From the NCBI RefSeq assembly GCF_004006175.1, contig NZ_CP033219.1:744001-808000 (forward strand): DNA of 64,000 nucleotides, given 5' to 3'. The stretch comes from Parasedimentitalea marina (GTDB lineage: Bacteria > Pseudomonadota > Alphaproteobacteria > Rhodobacterales > Rhodobacteraceae). Position numbers and translations under genes: made by a program. Of this stretch, positions 17,582 through 26,304 are shown in pieces. Below the pieces are notes generated by a model. That model was given only the letters and a program-made list of their open reading frames with translations, was not told the origin of the DNA and did not search any database. How positions within the stretch are numbered: the first letter of the stretch is position 1; each line of letters begins with the position of its first letter.

Positions 17582-20476
17582 ATGCTTAGGAAAAAGACCA
17601 ACGGGGTTGCGAGACGCCCCCAGCGGACAAGTATCCTCTCCAAGGTCGCGGATAGTTCCGTTGACCGTCGCGCGTTTCTGCGCGGTTCTGGTCTGGCCAT
17701 TGGTGGTCTGACCGCTATCGCCGCTACAGGCGGGTCGGTGACCCAGGCCAATGCGCAATCGGCAGCTGCCAGTGCAGTTGAAACCGTGAAATCGGTCTGC
17801 ACCCACTGTTCGGTTGGGTGTACCGTGATTGCCGAAGTCCAAAATGGTGTTTGGGTTGGACAAGAGCCCGGCTGGGACAGCCCGTTCAACCTGGGCGCCC
17901 ATTGCGCCAAAGGGGCCGCGGTTCGCGAACATGCCCACGGCGAGCGCCGCCTGAAGTACCCGATGAAAAAAGAGGGTGGTGAATGGAAGCGGATCAGTTG
18001 GGAACAGGCGATCGACGAGATCGGCGGCGGCATGATGGATATCCGCGAGGAAAGCGGACCTGACAGCGTTTACTGGCTCGGCTCGGCCAAACACAGCAAC
18101 GAACAGGCCTATCTGTTCCGCAAGTTCGCCGCGTATTGGGGCACCAATAACGTCGACCATCAGGCCCGGATCTGTCACTCGACCACTGTTGCTGGCGTCG
18201 CCAACACATGGGGCTACGGCGCCATGACCAACAGTTATAACGACATCCATAACTCCAAGGCGATCTTCATTATTGGCGGCAATCCAGCCGAGGCACACCC
18301 CGTCTCGCTGCTGCACATTCTGAAAGCCAAGGAACAAAACAACGCACCACTGATCGTTTGTGATCCACGCTTCACGCGGACTGCGGCCCATGCTGACGAA
18401 TATGTGCGTTTGCGTCCAGGTACCGATGTCGCATTGGTCTGGGGTATTTTGTACCACATCTTTGAAAATGGTTGGGAGGACAAAGAGTTCATCCGCACCC
18501 GTGTTTGGGGCATGGACCAGATCAGGGAAGAGGTCAAAAAGTGGAACCCTGAAGAGGTTGAGCGGGTCACGGGTGTTCCCGGATCGCAGCTGCACCGGGT
18601 TGCCAAGACATTGGCCAACAACCGTCCCGGCACCGTGATCTGGTGTATGGGTGGTACGCAGCACACCACTGGTAACAACAACACCCGCGCCTATTGCATC
18701 CTGCAGCTGGCGCTGGGCAACATGGGCACAAGCGGCGGCGGCACCAATATTTTCCGTGGCCACGACAACGTGCAGGGCGCCACCGATTTGGGTGTGCTGA
18801 GCCACACTCTGCCGGGCTACTACGGGCTGTCGAAAGGCGCCTGGGCACATTGGGCCCGCGTTTGGGACGAAGATCCCGACTGGCTGACCAGTCAGTTCGA
18901 CATGCTGAAGGGTGCTGATGGCAAAGATAAGTCGCTGCAGAACCTGAAAGGCATTCCGGTCAGTCGCTGGATTGACGGGGTTCTGGAGGACAAGGACAAC
19001 ATCGACCAGCCCAACAATGTTCGGGCGATGGTTCTTTGGGGTCACGCGCCGAATTCGCAGACCCGTGGTCCGGAAATGAAAACCGCGATGGAGAAGCTGG
19101 ACATGCTGGTCGTGATTGACCCGTATCCCACTGTCTCGGCTGTTTTGCATGACCGGACGGATGGCTGCTATTTGCTGCCAGCCTGTACGCAGTACGAGAC
19201 CTATGGCTCGGTCACCGCATCGAACCGGTCGCTTCAATGGCGCGACAAGATCATTGATCCAATGTTCGAGAGCAAAACGGACCATGAAATCATGGGCTTG
19301 TTTGCGAACAAATTTGGTTGGGGTGATCGTTTCTTCCGCAACATCGAAATGGACGATGAAAACACGCCAAATGTTGAGAGCGTTACCCGTGAGTTGAACA
19401 GTGGCTTGTGGACCATCGGCTATACCGGGCAAAGCCCAGAGCGGATGAAACTGCACATGGCCAATCAGCACACCTTTGACCGCACCACCTTGCGGGCTGT
19501 TGGTGGACCGGCTGATGGGGACTATTATGGTTTGCCATGGCCATGCTGGGGTACGGCTGAGATGGGTCATCCCGGAACGCCGAACCTCTATGACATGTCC
19601 AAGCCGGTATCTGAGGGTGGCCTGACCTTCCGGGCCCGATTTGGTGTTGAACGGGACGGTGACAACCTACTGGCGGACGGTGTCTATTCAGCGAATTCCG
19701 AGATCCAGGACGGATATCCGGAATTCACCATGCAGATGCTGATGGATCTGGGTTGGGATAGTGATCTCACGGACGAGGAACGCGCATCCATTGATGCCGT
19801 TGCAGGTCCAAAGACCAACTGGAAAACCGACCTTTCTGGCGGCATCCAGCGGGTTGCGATCAAGCACGAGTGTGCTCCGTTTGGTAATGCCAAGGCCCGT
19901 GCTGTTGTGTGGACTTTCCCGGATCCGGTCCCTGTTCACCGCGAGCCGCTTTACACCAACCGTCGTGATCTGGTCGAAGACTATCCAACATATGAGGACC
20001 GTCAGGCGTACCGTCTGCCGACTTTGTATGCCTCGATCCAGAAGAAAGACGTGTCCAAGGACTTCCCGATTATCCTCACCTCTGGCCGCTTGGTCGAATA
20101 TGAGGGCGGTGGCGATGAAAGCCGGTCTAATCCATGGCTGGCCGAGTTGCAGCAGGACATGTTCGTCGAGATCAACACCCGGGACGCCAACAATATCGGC
20201 GTGCGTGACGGTGCTCAGGTCTGGGTCGAAAGTCCCGAAGGCGGCAAGGTGAAAGTCATGGCAATGGTGACCGAGCGGGTCGGCGAGGGCGTAGCCTTTA
20301 TGCCGTTCCACTTTGGTGGGCACTTCCAGGGCAAGGACCTGCGGGACAAATATCCCGATGGGGCTGACCCCTATGTGTTGGGCGAAAGCTCAAATACGGC
20401 GCAGACCTATGGCTATGACTCAGTCACGCAAATGCAGGAGTCAAAATGTACTCTCTGCAGCATCAGCGCAGCATAA
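17582..20476 (+). CDS. fdhA: Formate dehydrogenase alpha subunit (molybdopterin, W/Mo)
   Basis: Periplasmic catalytic subunit oxidising formate to CO2, 964 residues. A Tat signal (VDRRAFLRGSGLAIGG) is followed by the [4Fe-4S] set CTHCSVGC...HCAKG (residues about 75-112). The active-site ligand is the Cys in RICHSTTVAG, where the E. coli FdnG/FdoG enzymes have selenocysteine. The cofactor domain continues to NNTRAYCILQLALGNMG and the C-terminal MopB binding domain (FPIILTSGRLVEYEGGGDESR). GGGAGG precedes the ATG. The linked tup transporter and beta/gamma genes point to a tungsten- or molybdenum-containing, membrane-attached, respiratory-type FdhABC complex. Confidence 0.95.
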   Translation: MLRKKTNGVARRPQRTSILSKVADSSVDRRAFLRGSGLAIGGLTAIAATGGSVTQANAQSAAASAVETVKSVCTHCSVGCTVIAEVQNGVWVGQEPGWDSPFNLGAHCAKGAAVREHAHGERRLKYPMKKEGGEWKRISWEQAIDEIGGGMMDIREESGPDSVYWLGSAKHSNEQAYLFRKFAAYWGTNNVDHQARICHSTTVAGVANTWGYGAMTNSYNDIHNSKAIFIIGGNPAEAHPVSLLHILKAKEQNNAPLIVCDPRFTRTAAHADEYVRLRPGTDVALVWGILYHIFENGWEDKEFIRTRVWGMDQIREEVKKWNPEEVERVTGVPGSQLHRVAKTLANNRPGTVIWCMGGTQHTTGNNNTRAYCILQLALGNMGTSGGGTNIFRGHDNVQGATDLGVLSHTLPGYYGLSKGAWAHWARVWDEDPDWLTSQFDMLKGADGKDKSLQNLKGIPVSRWIDGVLEDKDNIDQPNNVRAMVLWGHAPNSQTRGPEMKTAMEKLDMLVVIDPYPTVSAVLHDRTDGCYLLPACTQYETYGSVTASNRSLQWRDKIIDPMFESKTDHEIMGLFANKFGWGDRFFRNIEMDDENTPNVESVTRELNSGLWTIGYTGQSPERMKLHMANQHTFDRTTLRAVGGPADGDYYGLPWPCWGTAEMGHPGTPNLYDMSKPVSEGGLTFRARFGVERDGDNLLADGVYSANSEIQDGYPEFTMQMLMDLGWDSDLTDEERASIDAVAGPKTNWKTDLSGGIQRVAIKHECAPFGNAKARAVVWTFPDPVPVHREPLYTNRRDLVEDYPTYEDRQAYRLPTLYASIQKKDVSKDFPIILTSGRLVEYEGGGDESRSNPWLAELQQDMFVEINTRDANNIGVRDGAQVWVESPEGGKVKVMAMVTERVGEGVAFMPFHFGGHFQGKDLRDKYPDGADPYVLGESSNTAQTYGYDSVTQMQESKCTLCSISAA

Positions 20477-20488
20477 GGAGAAAGAAAG

Positions 20489-21082
20489 ATGGCAAGAGCT
20501 AAGTTCCTCTGCGACGCCGACCGCTGCATTGAATGCAACGCCTGCGTCACCGCCTGTAAGAACGAGCACGAGGTGCCCTGGGGCATCAACCGTCGCCGTG
20601 TAGTCACCATCCAAGATGGGCAACCCGGCGAACGGTCGATCTCGGTCGCCTGTATGCATTGTTCTGATGCGCCCTGTATGGCCGTCTGCCCGGTGGATTG
20701 TTTCTACCAGACCGACGATGGCGTGGTCCTGCACTCCAAGGATCTGTGCATCGGCTGTGGGTACTGTTTCTACGCGTGCCCGTTTGGTGCGCCGCAGTAT
20801 CCGCAGGCAGGCAACTTCGGCAGCCGTGGCAAGATGGACAAATGTACATTCTGTGCCGGTGGCCCGGAAGAGAACCATTCCACCGCTGAGTTCGCCAAGT
20901 ACGGCCGCAACCGGATCGCCGAAGGCAAACTGCCGATCTGCGCCGAGATGTGTTCAACCAAGGCGCTGTTGGCAGGTGACGGCGACGTCGTTTCTGCTGT
21001 GTATCGTGAGCGGATCGTTTCGCGCGGCTTTGGTGCTGGTGCCTGGGGTTGGGGCACTGCCTATGACCAAAAGGGCGAGTAA
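20489..21082 (+). CDS. fdhB: Formate dehydrogenase beta subunit (four [4Fe-4S] clusters)
   Basis: Electron-transfer subunit of 197 residues. It carries ferredoxin Cys sets CIECNACVTACKNE (near residue 13), CMHCSDAPCMAVCP (near 56) and CIGCGYCFYACPFG (near 87). CTFCAG (near 119) pairs with PICAEMC (near 150) to complete a fourth cluster. It is shorter than E. coli FdnH and lacks the C-terminal membrane helix, so anchoring would rely on the gamma subunit. AAGGAGAAAG precedes the start, 12 bases after the alpha stop. It takes electrons from FdhA and passes them to the cytochrome b subunit. Confidence 0.95.
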   Translation: MARAKFLCDADRCIECNACVTACKNEHEVPWGINRRRVVTIQDGQPGERSISVACMHCSDAPCMAVCPVDCFYQTDDGVVLHSKDLCIGCGYCFYACPFGAPQYPQAGNFGSRGKMDKCTFCAGGPEENHSTAEFAKYGRNRIAEGKLPICAEMCSTKALLAGDGDVVSAVYRERIVSRGFGAGAWGWGTAYDQKGE

Positions 21083-21208
21083 GCCAGTTTAGAAGCGCCG
21101 GCGGCTGTGATGGCCGCCGGCACCACACTTGCCGGAGTTTCAAAAACTCCTGCCCGTTTTCTGCTCGGAAAGCGGATGATTTTCAATTTACAGAATGTCG
21201 AGGACCCG

Positions 21209-22384
21209 ATGCGCGTTCTTCTTTGGCTCTTGGTTTGTTTGACCTTGGCTTTGCCTGCGACGGCACAAACTGCACCTGACCGCACTGCCACTGGCGGTGC
21301 CCAAACTCTTGCCGATATTATGGCGCGCCAATCCAACCAGGTCGTCGATGATAGCTTCAGGCGCGATAATGTCGGGGACCCCAATCAGGCTGCCGCCGCT
21401 GATCAGCAATTGGGCACCCTGGGCGGCGTTTCAGACCCAGAGTTCTGGCGCGCGCTGCGCTATGGTACGGCCGATGTGCGGGTCTCGGCAGGTGGTGATG
21501 TTGCCACGGTTCTGATGCAGGACGGTGGTATGCACTGGCTTGATTTCCGGCGTGGGCCGCTGCGTCAATATGGTGGCTGGCTGTTACTGGGAACTATTGC
21601 AGCACTGGTTGTGTTTTATCTGTTGAGGGGCAAAATAGCCATTGATGGCGAAAAGACTGGCCGCACGGTGACGCGGTTCAAAGCCTTTGAGCGATTTGGC
21701 CACTGGATGATGGGTGGCTCGTTCATCCTGCTGGGAATCACCGGATTGATCACTTTGTTTGGCCGCGTTCTTATTGCTCCGTATCTGGGCAAAGAGGTGA
21801 ACGCGACGTTTCTGGAACTGGGTAAATGGGTGCATAACAACGTCGCTTGGGCGTTTATGGCCGGGTTGGTGATCATCTTTGTGATGTGGGTCGTGCACAA
21901 CCTGCCGGATCGCACCGATTTGGTCTGGATCAGTCAGGCTGGCGGTATCGTCGGCAGCAAGCACCCGCCGGCCAAAAAGTTCAACGCTGGGCAAAAGGTA
22001 ATCTTTTGGTCCGTTGTTTTGTTTGGCACTTCGATCTCAATCACCGGTGTCTCGCTACTGTTCCCATATGAACTGCCAATGTTCGCAAAAACCTTTGCAC
22101 TGGCAAATGATATTGGGTTGTCGAGCCTGCTGGGGCTTGGCGAGTTGTCAGAAACCATGGCGCCGCAGGAAGAAATGCAATTGGCGCAACTGTGGCACGC
22201 CATCCTGGCCTTTGTGCTGATGGCAATTGTCATAGCGCATATCTACATTGGATCGGTCGGCATGGAAGGCGCTTATGATGCCATGGGCAGCGGTGAGGTA
22301 GATGAGGCCTGGGCGAAACAACATCACAGCCTATGGTTGGAAGAGGTGCAGCAAGGGCAAAGCTCAGGATCAAAGACAGAGTGA
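21209..22384 (+). CDS. fdhC: Formate dehydrogenase gamma subunit, cytochrome b-type
   Basis: Membrane anchor and quinone-reducing subunit, 391 residues. It has a signal-like N-terminus (RVLLWLLVCLTLALPATAQ), a periplasmic stretch to about residue 120, then hydrophobic helices beginning at WLLLGTIAALVVFYLL. Haem-ligand His candidates lie in FERFGHWMMGGSFILLGITG, VHNNVAWAF and QLWHAILAFVLMAIVIAHIY, the pattern of NarI/FdnI-like cytochrome b556 proteins. ATG 21209 follows GAGGA; the longer frame from 21107 lacks such a site. Together with FdhA and FdhB it would feed formate electrons to the quinone pool. Confidence 0.9.
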   Translation: MRVLLWLLVCLTLALPATAQTAPDRTATGGAQTLADIMARQSNQVVDDSFRRDNVGDPNQAAAADQQLGTLGGVSDPEFWRALRYGTADVRVSAGGDVATVLMQDGGMHWLDFRRGPLRQYGGWLLLGTIAALVVFYLLRGKIAIDGEKTGRTVTRFKAFERFGHWMMGGSFILLGITGLITLFGRVLIAPYLGKEVNATFLELGKWVHNNVAWAFMAGLVIIFVMWVVHNLPDRTDLVWISQAGGIVGSKHPPAKKFNAGQKVIFWSVVLFGTSISITGVSLLFPYELPMFAKTFALANDIGLSSLLGLGELSETMAPQEEMQLAQLWHAILAFVLMAIVIAHIYIGSVGMEGAYDAMGSGEVDEAWAKQHHSLWLEEVQQGQSSGSKTE

Positions 22385-22417
22385 TCTGCTGTGGTTGATT
22401 GGCTGTTCGTCTAATTG

Positions 22418-22463
22418 AACCAGACCTGATACACTCCCTTCATCGGGTGTGTTGGGTCTGGTT
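22418..22463 (+). other. Long stem-loop between fdhC and the regulatory genes
   Basis: Arms AACCAGACC (22418-22426) and GGTCTGGTT (22455-22463) pair perfectly. Inside them ACACTCCC pairs with GGGTGTGT with one mismatch. There is no T-run after it, so it is more likely an mRNA processing or stability element than a simple terminator. Confidence 0.6.
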
Positions 22464-22498
22464 GTTCACATATATTTCCAAGTCGGAGAAAAGAAACG

Positions 22499-22633
22499 AT
22501 GAAATCCATGTTGGCAGGCTTTGCTGCAATTCTGGTGATTGCCCTTGGCGCCAACCTGCTGTTGCAGCAGGCTGGATTTGCCTCAGATGAAATGCGGTCA
22601 GGCCCCTCCGTACGGCTGGACGCAAAGACGTGA
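22499..22633 (+). CDS. 44-residue single-span membrane peptide upstream of the response regulator
   Basis: The frame begins MKSMLAGFAAILVIALGANL and ends RLDAKT. It has one hydrophobic helix or uncleaved signal (residues 4-24) and a short polar tail. GGAGAAA lies about 7 bases before the ATG, and the stop overlaps the regulator start (TGATG), so it is probably translated and coupled to the regulator. No family is recognised. By place it could adjust the kinase/regulator pair or the formate dehydrogenase membrane complex, but that is a guess. A signal-anchor fragment without function is the alternative. Confidence 0.55.
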   Translation: MKSMLAGFAAILVIALGANLLLQQAGFASDEMRSGPSVRLDAKT

Positions 22634-23982
22634 TGCAAAAAACCGCTGCGCCCGACGAATATGGAGAGAACCTCGCTGGCGCTTCGATCCTGGTCATCGA
22701 TGATGAGCCGGGGATGCGCAATTTCATGACCAAGATCCTGATGCCGCGGTGTAAACGGGTCGAACAGGCGGCCTCGGCGATGGAAGCCAGCGCAATTCTG
22801 GATCAGACTCATTTTGATCTGATCATTCTGGACAATATCATGCCGGGTAAAACGGGTTTGCAGTGGGTGCAGGAACAGCGCCGGGTGGGGTTGTTTGCCG
22901 ATACGATCCTTGTCACTGCCTATGCTGATCTGGAAACCGCCATTCAGGCCCTGCGTATCGGCGTTGCCGATTTTGTGTTGAAACCGTTTCGTGCCAATCA
23001 GATCCTGAATTCGGTGGCGCGGGCGCTGGACCGCAAATATCTGCGGCGTGAAAACTATCTGTTAAAACACGAGCTATCCTCCGAAGGCACCGCGGCGCGG
23101 GGCCGGTTGCTGGGTAAATCGACAGCAATTTGTCAAGCGCGTGAAATGCTGACGCGGCTGGCACCACTGCCGACGCCGGTGTTGTTCACCGGTGCCAGTG
23201 GCACCGGCAAGGAAATCGCCGCGCGTACCCTGCACGCGCAGTCCGAGCGTGCGGGCAAGCCGTTTGTTGCAGTCAATTGTGCTGCCATCGCGCCGGATCG
23301 AATTGCGCATGAGCTGTTTGGACTGGTGGATGAGCAGGACCGTCGCAAGGACGGGCTGTTTTTGCACGCCGATGGGGGCACTTTGTTTCTGGATGAAGTG
23401 GCGCAGATGCCAGATCAGGTGCAGGCGGCGTTATTGCGGGTGCTGGAGGATCAGCGCATCCGTCCTGTTGGGGCAGAACGCGACATTCCTTTGAACTTGC
23501 GGTTCCTGTTTGCCACCAATGCGGATCTGAAGCAGGCCGTGGCCGAAGGGCGGTTTCGCGCTGATTTGTACCATCGGATCAATGTGGTGGAGATTGCAAT
23601 GCCGCCGCTGCGTGACAGGGTCGAAGATATTGTCGAATTGGCGGCCCTGTTCATGGAACAGTTTTCTGTCCGGCTGGGCATGCCGGCGTTGGAGTTGAAT
23701 GAAGAGACGCTTTTGAAATTCAGTCGCTACGATTGGCCCGGCAATGTGCGAGAGCTGCGAAATCTGATAGAGCGTTCGGTTATCCTGGGCGAAATTCCCG
23801 AAGAGTTTTCCGGTACGGGTGCCATCACTGGCACAGCAGCTATCGAGACGTTGGACTTGGTGACCCAGCGTCATATTATGCATGTTCTGGACGCCTGCGA
23901 TGGCAATCGTGCTGAGGCGTCGCGTCGGCTTGGTGTGTCTCGTAAGACCATTGATCGCAAATGCGCCTCTTGGGGGTTTTGA
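22633..23982 (+). CDS. NtrC-family response regulator without the GAFTGA motif
   Basis: A 449-residue DNA-binding regulator. The receiver domain (about 15-130) has the acidic pair IDDEPGMR, the phosphoryl Asp in LIILDNIMPGKTGLQW and the LKPF lysine. The AAA+ domain (about 160-390) has Walker A GASGTGKE, Walker B GTLFLDEV and FRADLYHRINVV. A Fis-type helix-turn-helix closes the protein (GNRAEASRRLGVSRKTIDRK). The GAFTGA loop that contacts sigma-54 is absent: after ELFG the sequence goes LVDEQDRRKDGLF. It probably pairs with the convergent histidine kinase. The start is ATG 22633 (or GTG 22630), sharing bases with the stop of the small peptide. Confidence 0.88.
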   Translation: MQKTAAPDEYGENLAGASILVIDDEPGMRNFMTKILMPRCKRVEQAASAMEASAILDQTHFDLIILDNIMPGKTGLQWVQEQRRVGLFADTILVTAYADLETAIQALRIGVADFVLKPFRANQILNSVARALDRKYLRRENYLLKHELSSEGTAARGRLLGKSTAICQAREMLTRLAPLPTPVLFTGASGTGKEIAARTLHAQSERAGKPFVAVNCAAIAPDRIAHELFGLVDEQDRRKDGLFLHADGGTLFLDEVAQMPDQVQAALLRVLEDQRIRPVGAERDIPLNLRFLFATNADLKQAVAEGRFRADLYHRINVVEIAMPPLRDRVEDIVELAALFMEQFSVRLGMPALELNEETLLKFSRYDWPGNVRELRNLIERSVILGEIPEEFSGTGAITGTAAIETLDLVTQRHIMHVLDACDGNRAEASRRLGVSRKTIDRKCASWGF

Positions 23983-24003
23983 GCTGAGCGATGCCTGGTT
24001 GAT

Positions 24004-24066
24004 GGGGCGCTGCCCCTCTTGCCCGTTCCGGGCAATTCACCCCGGGATATTTTTAGCCAGATGAAG
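24004..24066 (+). repeat. Rhodobacteraceae-type GC-rich intergenic repeat, copy 2
   Basis: GGGGC-GCT-GCCCC hairpin, then CCCCGGGATATTTTTAGCC and AGATGAAG. It follows the response regulator in the same orientation. Its right end runs into the convergent kinase gene: the kinase stop codon and its last four codons (TSSG) are encoded by the complement of the repeat. Confidence 0.65.
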
Positions 24067-26074
24067 TTTGGATCGCCGGTTTGGGTCGCCGGTGGGGCAG
24101 GGTGCTATTGGACGCTAAGTGGTCTCCCTCTGTTGCAGGTAGCCAAATGCTGAACTCTGCGCCGGTCTGAGCGCGGTTGCGCACCGAGATCAACCCGCCG
24201 GCCCGTTGGATGAGGGTTTGGGAGATCGAAAGTCCCAGGCCGGTGCCTTCGCCGGGTTTGGTGGTGAAAAACGGGTTGAACACAGCCGTGATGTCCTGAT
24301 CCGTGATGCCGGGACCAGTGTCGCAGACCGAAAGTAGGGTTCCTGGCTGGTCATCGCGGGTCATGGGAGCCAAGCGTAGACTCAAGTCTCCTGCTCCGTC
24401 CATGGCCTGAGCCGCATTCATGACAAGATTTATGACCACTTGCTGCAACTCGCCCGGGTTGATAGCGACGGGCGGACTGTGTTCAAAGGCCCGGTGTATG
24501 GTGATGCTTTGTTTGGACAAGACGTGATCGACCAAAACCAGGCAATCCTCGACCAAGGGGGCAATGTCGACGTTTTCCTCGAAGGTGCCAAATTCGGTTG
24601 GGCGGGCAAATTGCAAGAGTTTGCCGACGATGGCATCGATCCGCAGTACTTGGTTGTCGATCAGGTTCAGTTCCGTTTCAATTTCGCCGGTGTGACCGGC
24701 GAGGGTCATGCGGATCACATCGACGTTGCCCTGGATCACCGCCACCGGATTGTTTATTTCATGCGCAACCCCGGCGGTGATTTCGCCGATGGAGGCCAGC
24801 TTCTCACTCATCGCGAGTTGTCTAAAAGTGTCTTCGAGTTTGCTGTTTGCGGTGCGCAATTCGGCAGTGCGTTTGTCGACACGGGTGTTCAACTCGTCCG
24901 CCCAATCGCGCAGCGCCTGGTCACGGTCCTGAACCTGGTTCAGCAGGGTATCCAGATGAGCCGCCACCTGGCCGATTTCATCGCGGCTGCCGACGGCACC
25001 GTTCCGGGCGGCCAGGTCACCGCGCTCGACTCGCTTCATGGTTCGGGTCATCTGTTCCAGGGGGGAAAATATACCCTTGGCCAGCCATAAAAACAGCGGC
25101 GCGGAAATGGCAATTACACCAATGAACACCGCCACAATGGTCCAGTAGGCCGCCCGTTTGGCAGCTTGATAGGGCGCCTCGAGAAAGCCGACATAGAGCA
25201 TTCCAACCCGTTTGCCAAAGCTGTCAGTCAGGGGGAGGTATCCGGATATATACCAGTCATTGACCACAAAGGCGCGATCCAGCCAGGTTTGTCCCTGGGT
25301 TAAGACCCGGTCGCGAACACTGGCAGACACCCGGGTGCCAAGCGCGCGGACCTCTTCGAACAGGCGGACATTGGTTGAAATGCGGGTGTCATCCAGAAAC
25401 AGGGTGGCTGTCCCCTGTCGGCTTTTGCCGGCACTGTCGCTGAGGTAGACAAGCGCATTGATGGTATCGATAAAATCAAGATTTCGGTTCAGCAGGATAC
25501 CACCAACCAGTACGCCCTCCTGGCCCAATACGGTCACCGGAGCGGCCGAGTGAACAACCATGCCCCGGTCTTCGACGGTGCGGGTTGTTGGGACGGCGGC
25601 TTCGGTCTCTATCAACGGAATGCGGGCGCGTTGCTGCAGTTCGGGGGACAGTGCAGCCAGATCCTGGGCTGTGAAAATATCGATTTGTGAGCTGAGGGTC
25701 CCAGCTGCGGCAGCGGTAATCACCGGCCATTTTGAGGGTGCGGTGGGCAGGACATCACGGGGTAGAAAATACAGAAAATCAAGTTGCAATGCGATGCGGC
25801 GTTGGTTCAGGAAACGCTGCCTTTCGCGGCTGGGGGCGCGTAGGACATCACCGAACAGGCTTGATTCCGCGATGCTGCGAATGTCAGTGCCAGTGCTTGT
25901 CAGAATACGTCCAAGATATTGTTCCGCAATGCGCAGATCACTGTCGACATTGGCAATCAGCATGTCGTCATAGTCCGCATTCCAGCGGGTCATTGCCAGC
26001 ACCAGAAGCAATGGCATCAGCACGCTAAGAGGCAGCAGCGCAAGGAAAAGAAGGCGGAGGCGGACGGATCTCAA
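24053..26074 (-). CDS. Cache-type sensor histidine kinase with HAMP domain
   Basis: An inner-membrane sensor of 673 residues. A first helix (about 7-28) and a second (about 325-347) flank a 295-residue periplasmic domain of double-Cache type (FVVNDWYISGYLPLTDSFG with GMLYVGFLEAPY). HAMP follows (IFSPLEQMTRTMKRVERGDL), then a coiled coil, the HisKA box SIGEITAGVAHEINNP with the phospho-His, and the ATPase boxes VINLVMNAAQAMDG, CDTGPGI and GEGTGLGLSIS. The start is TTG 26074. It is convergent with the response regulator, its likely partner. The sensed ligand is unknown; formate or a related small carboxylate is an untested idea from location. Confidence 0.88.
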   Translation of the reverse strand: MRSVRLRLLFLALLPLSVLMPLLLVLAMTRWNADYDDMLIANVDSDLRIAEQYLGRILTSTGTDIRSIAESSLFGDVLRAPSRERQRFLNQRRIALQLDFLYFLPRDVLPTAPSKWPVITAAAAGTLSSQIDIFTAQDLAALSPELQQRARIPLIETEAAVPTTRTVEDRGMVVHSAAPVTVLGQEGVLVGGILLNRNLDFIDTINALVYLSDSAGKSRQGTATLFLDDTRISTNVRLFEEVRALGTRVSASVRDRVLTQGQTWLDRAFVVNDWYISGYLPLTDSFGKRVGMLYVGFLEAPYQAAKRAAYWTIVAVFIGVIAISAPLFLWLAKGIFSPLEQMTRTMKRVERGDLAARNGAVGSRDEIGQVAAHLDTLLNQVQDRDQALRDWADELNTRVDKRTAELRTANSKLEDTFRQLAMSEKLASIGEITAGVAHEINNPVAVIQGNVDVIRMTLAGHTGEIETELNLIDNQVLRIDAIVGKLLQFARPTEFGTFEENVDIAPLVEDCLVLVDHVLSKQSITIHRAFEHSPPVAINPGELQQVVINLVMNAAQAMDGAGDLSLRLAPMTRDDQPGTLLSVCDTGPGITDQDITAVFNPFFTTKPGEGTGLGLSISQTLIQRAGGLISVRNRAQTGAEFSIWLPATEGDHLASNSTLPHRRPKPAIQTSSG

Positions 26075-26229
26075 AGTGAATTCCCAAGGTTATCGGGCTT
26101 GTTCAAAAGGCATGCCCTGTGTGAGGGCCAGTGTGGCATTGCAGCTAAGGGCAAGCAAGTTTTTGGGCGCTTATTCTTGGGCAGCGCGTGCAAGGATCGC
26201 AGTGTAACCCGCCCAGGTTTTGCAACAAA

Positions 26230-26262
26230 AACGCCCGCATGCAGAAGCAAACGGGCGGTTTC
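26230..26262 (-). terminator. Rho-independent terminator of gap
   Basis: On the minus strand CGCCCG and CGGGCG form a stem with outer and inner extensions, followed by TTTTTG. It lies about 45 bases after the gap stop codon. Confidence 0.75.
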
Positions 26263-26304
26263 TTTCTCATAAGGTTTTACTGTGCGCTTGGGGCGCTTTA
26301 GTCC

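Noticed and set aside
18172..18183. Possible selenocysteine site in the formate dehydrogenase
   Set aside because: The active-site codon is an ordinary TGT (Cys) in RICHST, and no in-frame TGA occurs in the gene.
17543..19570. 675-codon open frame opposite fdhA
   Set aside because: It lies entirely antisense to a clear molybdopterin dehydrogenase gene and has no recognisable domain; high-GC codon use makes such long shadows common.
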